Shown piece after piece: positions 51,003 to 59,405 of a stretch of 64,000 nucleotides of DNA. How positions within the stretch are numbered: the first letter of the stretch is position 1; each line of letters starts with the position of its first letter. A program made the translations under genes and the position numbers. A model generated the notes under the pieces. That model searched no databases. It had not been told where the DNA came from and was given only the letters and a program-made list of their open reading frames with translations. The stretch is from CAYUWH01 sp964448615 (GTDB taxonomy: Bacteria > Patescibacteriota > Gracilibacteria > Peribacterales > Peribacteraceae). The DNA lies in assembly GCA_964448615.1 (NCBI GenBank), contig CAYUWH010000002.1, positions 1 to 64,000 on the forward strand. Direction: 5' to 3'.

Positions 51003-53921
51003 TTATGCCGTGGCGTCCGTTCCCTGCTGTTCTTGTTCTTCATCCGGTATACCCAACCATTCCCTCATGGCGGCGGTCAACGCGGTGAAATGCTCGTAGG
51101 TGCCCGCGTCTTCGGGATTGCACACCACTAACCCGGATTCTTCCACCACGACGATGGTCCAGGGCTTCCCGGCATCGTTGCCGGAGAAGTTAATGGTTTT
51201 TTCCGTCACCCTGCAACGCACGTTGTGCGCGGCGGTGCTGAACTCGGTTTCCTCCTTGGCGCGCAGGGCTTTGCTGGTATCCACCATGGCGAGGGCCGCT
51301 AGTACCACGCGTCCCTTTTCCTCCGTCAGAGCCATAAGCGCGTTACGCTCATCGCCTTCCGGGTTCATCTGCTCAAGCTGCTCCATGAGCAGATTCAGCT
51401 GCGAGGCGGCCAGTTGCGGGCGTGACATATCCACCTTGCCCAGTACCTTCATGATGTCTTGGCGCGTGAAGGGAATTTTTACCTCATCCGGTGTACGGCC
51501 CAGTACTTCTCCCACCCAGTACACACCTGTCCCAATCACGTTGCCTGCAATATTTGCAGCGGTGCGAATGGCGAGACCCACGGCGCTAGGGGCTGCTTTC
51601 CATGCCCTGCCCGCCACAGCACCCACTACTTTCGGGGCAAAGCGCAGCAATTCCCACTGTGCGACGGCTGCGACAATGGAAGCCAGGAGGTGCCCCTCTA
51701 AATTGGCAGCATTCTGGTGCTCGCTCGATTTGATAGCGTTGAAATGAAGCATGGTGGTGACGTCCTGGTGCAGCGTGCGGATCTGCTCGCTGTATTTCTT
51801 CTGCGCGGCATCCAGATTCTCGAGTGCTTTGAGATACTTTTCCTTCATCGGTCTATCCTGCGGATGATCCCACTTTAGGGTCTTGGGTGAGTGTGTCTTC
51901 ATAATGTCCATCACCTCCGTCTTGTAGCGCAGAATATCGTTCTTGGTTGCTGCCAACTGGTCTTTACTCTTCCGGATCGCAGTACGGGCTCCTTCCAGCT
52001 TGCCTCGCAATTCTTTGGCCTGTTCGCGTAATCCAAAGAAAGAATCCAACTTTTTCAGATCCTCGCCTCCTGGGATCTGGTCATACACGTCCACGCCGCT
52101 CACGGCCTGGACGCCTTGGCGCACCTTGCCCGGCACATACCAGATGAGGCTATCCAGATCGATATAGAGAGAATCGAATACCTCCAAGACTCCGTCCAGA
52201 CGTATGACCATATCCTCAATGGCCGTCAGATTTTGCAAACGGGGGACGGTGTCGGCCTCTATCAATTGCAAATACTGTTCCAGAGACGCACTGTGCATGT
52301 TGCGCGCTTCCGTGAGCATGGCCTTCAACCGGAAATCCAGGGAATCGCGTTCCACGGGTTGCTTTTCTGACTCATCAAGCTCTTTCATCTTGTGCCCTTG
52401 TTCTGCGCGATAGTACGGTCCCAGCGCGCCTTCCGAAATGAGCAAGTTCAAGAAGCGCGCATTGGTGGTTATGCTGTACTCGCCGTAGTCCTCGCATAAA
52501 GCAGCTACCTTGCTATCCAGCTCCAGCACTTTCCGGAGAACCTCCGGCTTCACGGGTGTGCGCTTGCCATTTACCTTCTTCGGGAACATCTGATCAAACA
52601 GCGCCTCGGCGTGCTTCTTGAGCATTTCGGAGTACATCACATGCGATAGTTTGAGTTTGCGCTCGGGGTCGTTCTCGTTTGCATCGCGCTTCACTTGATA
52701 ATTCGCGGTAACGCTCAATGCTTCGCGCAGCCTACGCTCCCATTCGTTGGTGGCTTCCTTTACAAGTTCGATGTGCAGGGAAGACGTAGGGCTCTCATTT
52801 GTCTTCTTGAGGCTGAACGTCTTAATAAGCTTCCATGCCTTTTCTTCCCCATCATGCTGCAGCTCCACTTTCATGCCCATTTTGGAATAGCGTGTCATGA
52901 GGAACGCCGCCAACTGGTTCATGGCATGCGCACGGGCTTCGTGAGTTTGCCCTTTTGGCAAATGTAAATCTTGGCCGAACCGCTTCTGGTACATCTCGAT
53001 GTAGTCGTTCACATTCGCGTCACTGATGATGTCCGTCGTGGTGACGGGCTGCTCGGGGAGCTTGGCCATCATGGCATCCAGTTTTCCTTGGAACTGGACT
53101 ACGCGTGCATCCGCCTTTGCTGTTTTATGCATCGCCTCTGATATCTTGGCGCGGTTTGTCGCTGAGAGGGAGCCTTTATTGACCAATGTGTCCAAATAAT
53201 CCTCCATCAACTGCTTGCCGGCATCATCAAAGGTAAGCGCTTCGAGGCGCTCGGAAATCCTGTCTTTCACCGTGCGGGTAATAACCCTGTCATCCACATT
53301 GAAAAGGATCGCGCGGAAGGCCATTTTCTCGTGTGCCTCAATCAGTTGGCGTGTGTAGACGATCTTGTTGCCAAGCGCCACGTTGGTGCCATTGTTGTCC
53401 AGCATGTCCAACGCCGCGCTGAGCTTTTTCTCCCACTCCGCGTTGCGCGCGTCCTTGGGCAACTCATCGCCGTATGTTTTCCAGTGGATGGCGTAGCGCT
53501 CAGCCATATCCAGGAAATCATCGATGTGCGCTTCCGTGTATACCCACAGCTCAAAACGGTCATTCAGTTCATTGAAGATCTTGTCGTTGCGCGCAAATTC
53601 CGGCTTGTTTTCCCGTTGATCATGCACGCGGGAACGCAACAAGTGAATGTTAAACGCTTCGTTGAGGATCACCGTCTCCAGCTTGGTGTTGTTCGGATCA
53701 ATTTGTGCCGTTGAACGTTCGCCGGCTTTCACATTTCCTTCCTTAAACAGCGTGCCGTCCGGCATGTTGCCGGCCGTTGAGCCCGGTTTCCAGCGCGGGT
53801 CACGGATGATGGTCTGACCTTTCTTGATGCCGAGCCGTTCACGCACGGCGCTCACTTTCTCCAGGAGCAATTCCGCGGGGGAACGCTCTTGTTCAGCACG
53901 TGCTTCCATGGAATTTGGCAT
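51003..53921 (-). CDS. Giant unknown coiled-coil protein of the 51-58 kb operon, 972 aa
   Basis: I do not recognise any domain. The first 740 residues are almost wholly helical and charged, with coiled-coil stretches (for example REQAKELRGKLEGARTAIRK then LDAAQKKYSEQIRTLHQDVT). A Gly/Ala-rich hydrophobic region follows (about 740-810, LLASIVAAVAQWELLRFAPK to AANIAGNVIGTGVYWVG). The last ~150 residues form a small globular domain (WTIVVVEESGLVVCNPEDAG) and an acidic tail. No signal peptide. It is the last and largest gene of the operon, 24 bases after its neighbour. A membrane-inserting or membrane-bound structural protein is inferred. Confidence 0.8.
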   Translation of the reverse strand: MPNSMEARAEQERSPAELLLEKVSAVRERLGIKKGQTIIRDPRWKPGSTAGNMPDGTLFKEGNVKAGERSTAQIDPNNTKLETVILNEAFNIHLLRSRVHDQRENKPEFARNDKIFNELNDRFELWVYTEAHIDDFLDMAERYAIHWKTYGDELPKDARNAEWEKKLSAALDMLDNNGTNVALGNKIVYTRQLIEAHEKMAFRAILFNVDDRVITRTVKDRISERLEALTFDDAGKQLMEDYLDTLVNKGSLSATNRAKISEAMHKTAKADARVVQFQGKLDAMMAKLPEQPVTTTDIISDANVNDYIEMYQKRFGQDLHLPKGQTHEARAHAMNQLAAFLMTRYSKMGMKVELQHDGEEKAWKLIKTFSLKKTNESPTSSLHIELVKEATNEWERRLREALSVTANYQVKRDANENDPERKLKLSHVMYSEMLKKHAEALFDQMFPKKVNGKRTPVKPEVLRKVLELDSKVAALCEDYGEYSITTNARFLNLLISEGALGPYYRAEQGHKMKELDESEKQPVERDSLDFRLKAMLTEARNMHSASLEQYLQLIEADTVPRLQNLTAIEDMVIRLDGVLEVFDSLYIDLDSLIWYVPGKVRQGVQAVSGVDVYDQIPGGEDLKKLDSFFGLREQAKELRGKLEGARTAIRKSKDQLAATKNDILRYKTEVMDIMKTHSPKTLKWDHPQDRPMKEKYLKALENLDAAQKKYSEQIRTLHQDVTTMLHFNAIKSSEHQNAANLEGHLLASIVAAVAQWELLRFAPKVVGAVAGRAWKAAPSAVGLAIRTAANIAGNVIGTGVYWVGEVLGRTPDEVKIPFTRQDIMKVLGKVDMSRPQLAASQLNLLMEQLEQMNPEGDERNALMALTEEKGRVVLAALAMVDTSKALRAKEETEFSTAAHNVRCRVTEKTINFSGNDAGKPWTIVVVEESGLVVCNPEDAGTYEHFTALTAAMREWLGIPDEEQEQQGTDATA

Positions 53922-53945
53922 ATGTGTGTTGGAAAAGAAGACTGT

Positions 53946-54575
53946 TTACGGCGTCGGCACCACAGGGGCAGCGCCGGGATAGTTCGGCACTACGAAGTCC
54001 ATGGGTCTGAGTCCGATGCTCGGGTCGATCGCGCCGGTGGGAGCGGCAAAGCTGCCGCCTCCGCCCACCACTTCCGCGGCGGCTTCCGGCAGCGGGGTGC
54101 CGCCAGGGATCACGTTGGCCGCATCGATGGAATTTCTCGTTCCTTCCGCCACGGTGCCGGCTGCCTCATGCAGGAGGCTGGCTATTTGATGCCAGTGCTG
54201 CCACAAATACCATCCGCCGACGGCGACGCCGGCAACAATCACGGCTGTAAGAATCGGGTGGTTGTAGGCAAATTTGAAGGGGGCTGTGACCATGTCGTAA
54301 CCCCAGCCGAGCCACGTGCGTTCGACTTTCTTTTGAATATCTACCTGGCGGACGACGTTGCCCGTGAGAGCCTCAATCGTCTGACTGTCACCGTTCACGC
54401 CCATTTCCTGTAGCTTCTTCATCTGTTCTTCGCGGCTTAAGGCGGAGTTGGTCATGACTGCCGCAATCTCATTAGCGCGATCACCAAGGTTTGGTGTTTC
54501 CTCGGTAATGATCTCAGCAAGCACTTGCTGCTGTTGCTCGAGTGTAGGGCCGGTAGCTGCGCGTTCGTTAGCCAT
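53946..54575 (-). CDS. Unknown protein with one central membrane helix, 209 aa
   Basis: No family recognised. An acidic helical N-terminal half (about 1-95), then TAPFKFAYNHPILTAVIVAG leading to one membrane helix (about 107-127), then a Gly/Pro-rich tail (VPNYPGAAPVVPTP). The layout of soluble head, central hydrophobic segment and Pro-rich end parallels other members of this operon. Five bases from its upstream neighbour. Confidence 0.75.
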   Translation of the reverse strand: MANERAATGPTLEQQQQVLAEIITEETPNLGDRANEIAAVMTNSALSREEQMKKLQEMGVNGDSQTIEALTGNVVRQVDIQKKVERTWLGWGYDMVTAPFKFAYNHPILTAVIVAGVAVGGWYLWQHWHQIASLLHEAAGTVAEGTRNSIDAANVIPGGTPLPEAAAEVVGGGGSFAAPTGAIDPSIGLRPMDFVVPNYPGAAPVVPTP

Positions 54576-54580
54576 GAGAG

Positions 54581-54991
54581 TTAAGCGGAGGGGGTAGAAG
54601 CGTTGGCCTCGAGAATGCTGTGGCGCAACATACTGAGCTGCGCGAGAGCTTTGATATCTTCATCGGTGGCACTCTTCGCGAGCAAGACCGACATCATGGC
54701 GGCGATGCCTTTGGCACCGATCGTGAACATGATCGTCGGGATCATTTCCTGTGGAATATCTTTCAAGCTCATTTGCATGGTCGGCTTGCCGCTTTTTGCT
54801 TCTTCAATGAGTTTCTTGAGCGGAGCGTATGCATGAAAGCGCGCCAGGCGGTAGCGGATATCCAGGTCTTCATCTGTCTCGTAACTGTCGAGCGTTTCTT
54901 CCTTCACGTCCCATCCCTCTTTGAGTGCATCAGAAAATTGATTGAACCAGAGTTGCTCGTTTTTCGTGAGGTGGAGAGTGGTGGTAGTCAT
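54581..54991 (-). CDS. Unknown soluble protein of the operon, 136 aa
   Basis: Helical and acidic at the start (DALKEGWDVKEETLDSYETD), with a moderately hydrophobic helix near residues 80-105 (MIPTIMFTIGAKGIAAMMSVLL). No signal peptide; no family recognised. Confidence 0.75.
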   Translation of the reverse strand: MTTTTLHLTKNEQLWFNQFSDALKEGWDVKEETLDSYETDEDLDIRYRLARFHAYAPLKKLIEEAKSGKPTMQMSLKDIPQEMIPTIMFTIGAKGIAAMMSVLLAKSATDEDIKALAQLSMLRHSILEANASTPSA

Positions 54992-55040
54992 TGGCGTTCA
55001 GTATAGGTAAATAAGGTTAAATTGTCAATATTTGTTTTTG

Positions 55041-55412
55041 TCAACTCTTGTCTTGTGACTCTCGCATGAGCTGATCCATGGGCCCTCCGCGCGAAGCGCT
55101 CATCTGTTTTTTGAGGTCATATTCACGCACGGCTGCTTCCGCTTGTTCGGCCAACGTGATGGGAAGAGCCTTGTGCAATTCGCCCAACTTTTCCTTCACA
55201 TCGTCCTGCAAATCTTGTTTCCGATTGATGTAGGCCTCCACGGCGGTACGCAAACTGCGCAGCGCCATTTCGAACGGTGCCTTGTCCACTTCGCTCAGCC
55301 GTTGCACATCGCGAACGCTCTTCAGCGTCTCCGCCGCTTCGGCCTCGCCGATCGGCTGATCTTGCTCCAGTTTTTCCGTGAAGGTTTTGATGGAGAGATA
55401 TTCGGGGGACAT
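55041..55412 (-). CDS. Unknown helical protein of the operon, 123 aa
   Basis: Wholly soluble and helical with heptad-like stretches (INRKQDLQDDVKEKLGELHK). It looks like a coiled-coil partner or chaperone. 60 bases from the upstream gene; no terminator between them. Confidence 0.75.
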   Translation of the reverse strand: MSPEYLSIKTFTEKLEQDQPIGEAEAAETLKSVRDVQRLSEVDKAPFEMALRSLRTAVEAYINRKQDLQDDVKEKLGELHKALPITLAEQAEAAVREYDLKKQMSASRGGPMDQLMRESQDKS

Positions 55413-55472
55413 GGAGACGGGGGAAAGTACTTTCAGGATAGTACGGAGTGGGGGAGGCGGGAAGAAATTGTG

Positions 55473-57263
55473 TTATTTTTTGGTAAAGGTCAGTCCCACT
55501 GTTCCGGGGACTTTTATCATACCGCCAAAAGTTGTCTGCAGTCTTTCACAAGGAAGCGTGTGTACGAAAGGTGTGGCTGCGGTGTGCCGACTCAGAGCAA
55601 CAATGCATTGTTCAAGGTCAGGAATTTTTAGGACTGTTTCTTTAGCTCCTGCAAATTGAAGTAGTGCAGATGGAACAAAAGAAATTTCATTTCCTTGTTT
55701 CATAACGCCTGCCAGTGATGCTTTCAGCGCTGGCTGTACGCCAAGGGGGGTGCTCACTGAGAGTTCATACTTTTGGGTTCCCACTTCAAAGCCAATAGTG
55801 TCTGCTGTTCCGATGATTTTTACGTTCAATTTTTTCGATCCATCCATGACATTGAATGTAATATCTGTATTTAATTTATTACCGTCCGGCATTGTATTTA
55901 ATGCGATGAATTCCTGTGCTTTCAATTCAGATCCTTCGGCAATCACTAAGAATTGTTTGTTTTGTATCCTAATTCCATTAGGAAAGGCTTTAGCCATTTC
56001 TTGCGGAAGTTCTACATTGGGCTCTGCCTCTCGTATCCTCTGATTGAGAGGGTCTAAGCATGTAGACGTGGATCCATTATAAGGGGGCTTGTTAAATGTA
56101 ATTGCTGCTTGCTTCGCTTCGTTGATCGCCACATCATGTTTTGCTTTATCGGCAGCGATGAATGTATTATCAGCAGGATTCAATTGAAGCAGCCATTCTT
56201 TGTTTGTGGAATCCTTGATAACGGGGAATTTTTCTTTGAATGTGATAGGGGGGATACCTGTCGCGCCATTTGCTACAGTTTGGAGTGCACTGATTTTATC
56301 AGCGATCGTGGTCTTGCTATTCATTGCCACTTCTGCCCGCTGAAGTGCGGTGTTTCGTGCAGCCACATCAATCAGGCTAAAGCTGCCATCGGGTTTACGT
56401 TGCAGTGCGAGCTTTTGCGTACCTTTTTGGAATTCTTTGCCAGTACACAGAGCAATCAATGCTTGGTCATCCCCAACGACTTCTTTGAGGTTTGTGAGTG
56501 TTGCTGTCGTATCTGTTCCACCTGCGACTGCGGTCTTCAATGTTTCAAGTGCAGCGTTCACATCTTTTGCTTTGTCCGGCGCAGCGCCCGGCGCTCCCTC
56601 TGTGGGTTTATTGCCACCCATCGCACGGCTAATAGCGCCCATGCCCACGAGTCCACCGATAGTCAGACCGATACCGAGTCCCCATTTTTTGACCAATTGC
56701 CATGTGGTTTCCGTTTTGCTCTTCATCCAATTCCAGGCGAGATAAATAGCAGCGCCGGCGGCTACCAGAGAGCCACCGATTGCGAAGTATTTTCCGGGGC
56801 CTTCTTTCATGTTCAACATGCCCGAACCCATTTCTCCAATCGCCCCGGCCGTTGCCATTGCTCCGTCTTTGATAATGCTGCCGGTTTCCACGGCGGCGGT
56901 GCCAAGTACGTCACCTGCTTTGCCAAGTGTCGAATCATCGAGTGATTGTTTGAGTGTGTCGAGATCTTGTTTCGTCTGAGCATTTGTTGATGTGTGCTCC
57001 TTCAATTTATGGAGCATTACCTGCAATTCCCTGCGTTGATCGGCGCTTAGTGTCTGGCGATTTGCTTCGATGCCCTGCTGAAATTGTCTGAGCTGATCGG
57101 CAGTCGTTACTTTGTTTTGCGCGATGTTCTGCTTGATCGTCTCATACTGTGCTATCGTCGTCAGCGAAGGCTGTGGTGCAGAGGAGGGTGCATTTTGATA
57201 ACACAATCTCCCTTCTTTGAGGGAGAAATTCTGCGAGCCGCGGGGGAATGTGTGTGTGAGCAT
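55473..57263 (-). CDS. Unknown membrane-anchored protein of the operon, 596 aa
   Basis: A Gln/Thr-rich helical region (about 30-110) leads to a Gly-rich segment containing MGSGML and two membrane helices (about 157-176 and 192-215). Beyond lies a ~370-residue soluble part rich in Thr/Asn/Lys, ending in a beta-rich domain (ITFNVMDGSKKLNVKIIGTA, then EVGTQKYELSVSTPLGVQP). No enzyme motif. The MGSGM motif before the membrane region is shared with the 387-aa protein encoded upstream, suggesting a common origin for that part. Confidence 0.75.
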   Translation of the reverse strand: MLTHTFPRGSQNFSLKEGRLCYQNAPSSAPQPSLTTIAQYETIKQNIAQNKVTTADQLRQFQQGIEANRQTLSADQRRELQVMLHKLKEHTSTNAQTKQDLDTLKQSLDDSTLGKAGDVLGTAAVETGSIIKDGAMATAGAIGEMGSGMLNMKEGPGKYFAIGGSLVAAGAAIYLAWNWMKSKTETTWQLVKKWGLGIGLTIGGLVGMGAISRAMGGNKPTEGAPGAAPDKAKDVNAALETLKTAVAGGTDTTATLTNLKEVVGDDQALIALCTGKEFQKGTQKLALQRKPDGSFSLIDVAARNTALQRAEVAMNSKTTIADKISALQTVANGATGIPPITFKEKFPVIKDSTNKEWLLQLNPADNTFIAADKAKHDVAINEAKQAAITFNKPPYNGSTSTCLDPLNQRIREAEPNVELPQEMAKAFPNGIRIQNKQFLVIAEGSELKAQEFIALNTMPDGNKLNTDITFNVMDGSKKLNVKIIGTADTIGFEVGTQKYELSVSTPLGVQPALKASLAGVMKQGNEISFVPSALLQFAGAKETVLKIPDLEQCIVALSRHTAATPFVHTLPCERLQTTFGGMIKVPGTVGLTFTKK

Positions 57264-57275
57264 GGGAATGATGCA

Positions 57276-58439
57276 TTACGCAGCCATTGGTGTGATGCCA
57301 CCTGCTGCCGTAAGAATTTGTTGCAGCGTGAATTGTGTCTTTCCGGGATTTAGTGCTTTTACTTTCGCAACGAGATCATCGACGAACGTTTTTACCTTCG
57401 GTTCTGCTGCATCGACTTTGTTATTTTTTAATGCAGCCTTGATCGCCGTAAGTGTTGTTGTAACATCTGCGGCTGGTACTTTGTCCGTTGCGAGCGGTTC
57501 GAGGACCAGTCCCTTCTTCCCAAATCCTTCAAGAAGTTCAGCGTAATCTTTGCGCAGTTGCACTTCTGCTTCAGTTTGCACGCGGGCTTCCACAGGGATG
57601 TCACGCATTTTATCAATCACTTGGTCGAGCGTTGCGGAACCTTCCGGCATTGCCTTTGCAATGCGTTCAAGATAGGCGATGCCCTTCTCGGAATCGACAG
57701 CGTTGCCCTTCATGGCGATGGCAAGAATATTCATTTTCTCTTTAAGCTCGGGGCTTAGTGGTTGGTCTTCAGCTACTTTGGAGAGAATAACTTTGTGATG
57801 GAAATTCAATGTGTCAGCGAGTTTGGTATAGGTTTGCCATTGCTTGTGTTCCGCCTCTTGTTCCGGTGTTTTTTTAGTGTTCAGTAAGTAATCTTTAGCG
57901 CCTTTCCAGCCTAGCATGCCTAAGAATTCAGCTAAGTAATTTTTCATGCCGCTGCCCATTTTGCCGAGCAAAGCGCCGCCACCGCTCATGACAGGCTCTA
58001 TCAAGCTTGCATAGACAAGGTGCGCACTTTCCGCGATCTTGCCGAATACGGGTCCAGTGATCCAGCCCACCGAAGACTGTACAGTAGCAACGATGCCTGT
58101 AGTGCTGGCCTCGACGGAATTGAGATGGCTTCTGTCTTTTAGTAATTCTTGATCGATTTCAGTTTCTTTTAATTGAAGATTTGTTCGGATTTCCTGAAGA
58201 GTCCAGTCGTCTTTATCAAGATGCTCCTTGGCCCGATTTTTAAATGTGTGGAGTTCTTTTTTAAGGTCTTTCAGTTTATCCACGACTGCGATATTCGTGT
58301 GATATTTTTTTTCTTCAACATCCGTTCGCAATTGTGCCAATTCTTTTGTTGTTTTATCGATGATGGCATATCCCTCATCCATGGCATCGCCGAATTCCTT
58401 AATCGGAGCCGTTGATGCTTTTTTTTCTGGTCCAGTCAT
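57276..58439 (-). CDS. Unknown coiled-coil protein with Gly-rich hydrophobic core, 387 aa
   Basis: Coiled coil at about 25-110 (TTKELAQLRTDVEEKKYHTN, then LKKELHTFKNRAKEHLDKDD). A hydrophobic, Gly-rich region at about 112-180 includes VMSGGGALLGKMGSGMKNYL. A helical C-terminal half ends in an Ala-rich domain. No signal peptide. 14 bases after the first gene of the operon and 12 before the next. Confidence 0.75.
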   Translation of the reverse strand: MTGPEKKASTAPIKEFGDAMDEGYAIIDKTTKELAQLRTDVEEKKYHTNIAVVDKLKDLKKELHTFKNRAKEHLDKDDWTLQEIRTNLQLKETEIDQELLKDRSHLNSVEASTTGIVATVQSSVGWITGPVFGKIAESAHLVYASLIEPVMSGGGALLGKMGSGMKNYLAEFLGMLGWKGAKDYLLNTKKTPEQEAEHKQWQTYTKLADTLNFHHKVILSKVAEDQPLSPELKEKMNILAIAMKGNAVDSEKGIAYLERIAKAMPEGSATLDQVIDKMRDIPVEARVQTEAEVQLRKDYAELLEGFGKKGLVLEPLATDKVPAADVTTTLTAIKAALKNNKVDAAEPKVKTFVDDLVAKVKALNPGKTQFTLQQILTAAGGITPMAA

Positions 58440-58453
58440 AAAGAAAAAGAAAA

Positions 58454-58630
58454 TTATCCCTGATTTTTGTTAGGGTAGAGCGGAAGCTGCACGTCCATCC
58501 GCGGATCTTTGCGCATGTCTTCTAACAGTTTTTGTAACTGCGCAGATGTTTGCTGCTGCACCAAATTGCGTTCCACCTGTTCGGCGGGATTCGCAGAAGG
58601 TTTTTCCGGGGTGCGAGGTGCGTTACTCAT
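58454..58630 (-). CDS. Small first gene of the unknown operon, 58 aa
   Basis: Translated by eye: MSNAPRTPEKPSANPAEQVE, then RNLVQQQTSAQLQKLLEDMR and KDPRMDVQLPLYPNKNQG. It has a Pro-rich start, one amphipathic Gln/Leu helix and a short tail. No family recognised. It lies just after the strong promoter at 58660-58688 and 14 bases before the next gene. Confidence 0.65.
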   Translation of the reverse strand: MSNAPRTPEKPSANPAEQVERNLVQQQTSAQLQKLLEDMRKDPRMDVQLPLYPNKNQG

Positions 58631-58659
58631 GATGGGGGATTTGGTATGGGTTTCTCCTT

Positions 58660-58688
58660 ATTATAGCGGATTTGGGGTTTTTTCGCAA
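58660..58688 (-). promoter_or_regulatory. Promoter of the seven-gene unknown operon
   Basis: On the minus strand: TTGCGA (58683-58688), a 17-base spacer and consensus TATAAT (58660-58665). The leader of about 23 bases contains AAGGAG, but far (over 20 bases) from the ATG at 58630. Confidence 0.65.
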
Positions 58689-58775
58689 ACGCCCTCATCC
58701 GTCCCGCCGAGCTATCCAACCCCATCCGGCTCTGCGGAGCCACCTTCTCCTCTTGCCCTGTTCTTTTTCCTTCCT

Positions 58776-58930
58776 TTGGCCCCCTATCCCCAGCCCCTTT
58801 CCCTCACCCTTCGACTTGCTCAGGACAAGCCGGGAGAAAGGGGCTTTCTCAAATCACACACGAGAATGCTCTCGTCCCCTCTCCCCGTGGGAGAGGGGTA
58901 GGGGTGAGGGTCAAGACGGGAGAAGGTGGC
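58776..58930. repeat. Composite interspersed GC-rich repeat
   Basis: Contains CCCTATCCCCAGCCCCTTTC, CACCCTTCGACTTGCTCAGG and CCCCTCTCCCCGTGGGAGAG with inverted matches, combining the two repeat types at 15862 and 17321. The whole 58631-59042 spacer (412 bases) holds only this repeat and two promoters. Confidence 0.75.
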
Positions 58931-59006
58931 CCCATAGGGCCGGATGAGGGCCTAAAAGGGCAATAGCTATTTTCTCATGAATCCTACCCCCTCAAGGGTG
59001 GATAAG

Positions 59007-59015
59007 TGCTATGAT
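59007..59015 (+). promoter_or_regulatory. Extended -10 of the HPF gene
   Basis: TGC followed by TATGAT (59010-59015); the leader would be about 20 bases before the ATG at 59043. Confidence 0.45.
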
Positions 59016-59042
59016 ACCTCCATTCTTTCTTCCACCGCTCCC

Positions 59043-59396
59043 ATGAATGTCCAACACTTCGAAAAAGGCGTTCTGTACACGGATAAGCAACTTGTCCTTA
59101 TAGCCCGGAAGATCGGCAAATTGGCAACGTATTGCCGGAAGCTGAAAGATGAAGCGTCGTCCATTCGCATTGAAGCTCGGCGCAACGATACTAAGAAAGA
59201 TCGCGACCGCGTGCGCGTCATCGTGAATGTCACGCTCCCGCGGAAGGTATTACATGCTGAATGCTTGAAAGACGATCCCGTGGAGGCGCTTGATCGCTGC
59301 ACCGAAAAATTGGAACATCAGATTGAACGGTATAAAGCGCAGCACATGCGCCAAGGTCTCGGACGTGCCACGCATCGGAAACTCGTTACTGCCTAA
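59043..59396 (+). CDS. Ribosome hibernation promoting factor, short HPF/RaiA type, 117 aa
   Basis: The beta-alpha-beta-beta-beta-alpha pattern of sigma-54-modulation proteins is visible: KGVLYTDKQLVLIARKIGKL, a variable loop, RVRVIVNVTLPRKVLHAECL, and DPVEALDRCTEKLEHQIERY. It lacks the C-terminal dimerisation domain of long HPF. It would bind and silence ribosomes under starvation. The start at 59043 (MNVQHF) matches the family; the next gene follows 9 bases later. Confidence 0.85.
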   Translation: MNVQHFEKGVLYTDKQLVLIARKIGKLATYCRKLKDEASSIRIEARRNDTKKDRDRVRVIVNVTLPRKVLHAECLKDDPVEALDRCTEKLEHQIERYKAQHMRQGLGRATHRKLVTA

Positions 59397-59405
59397 CTCT
59401 CCCTT

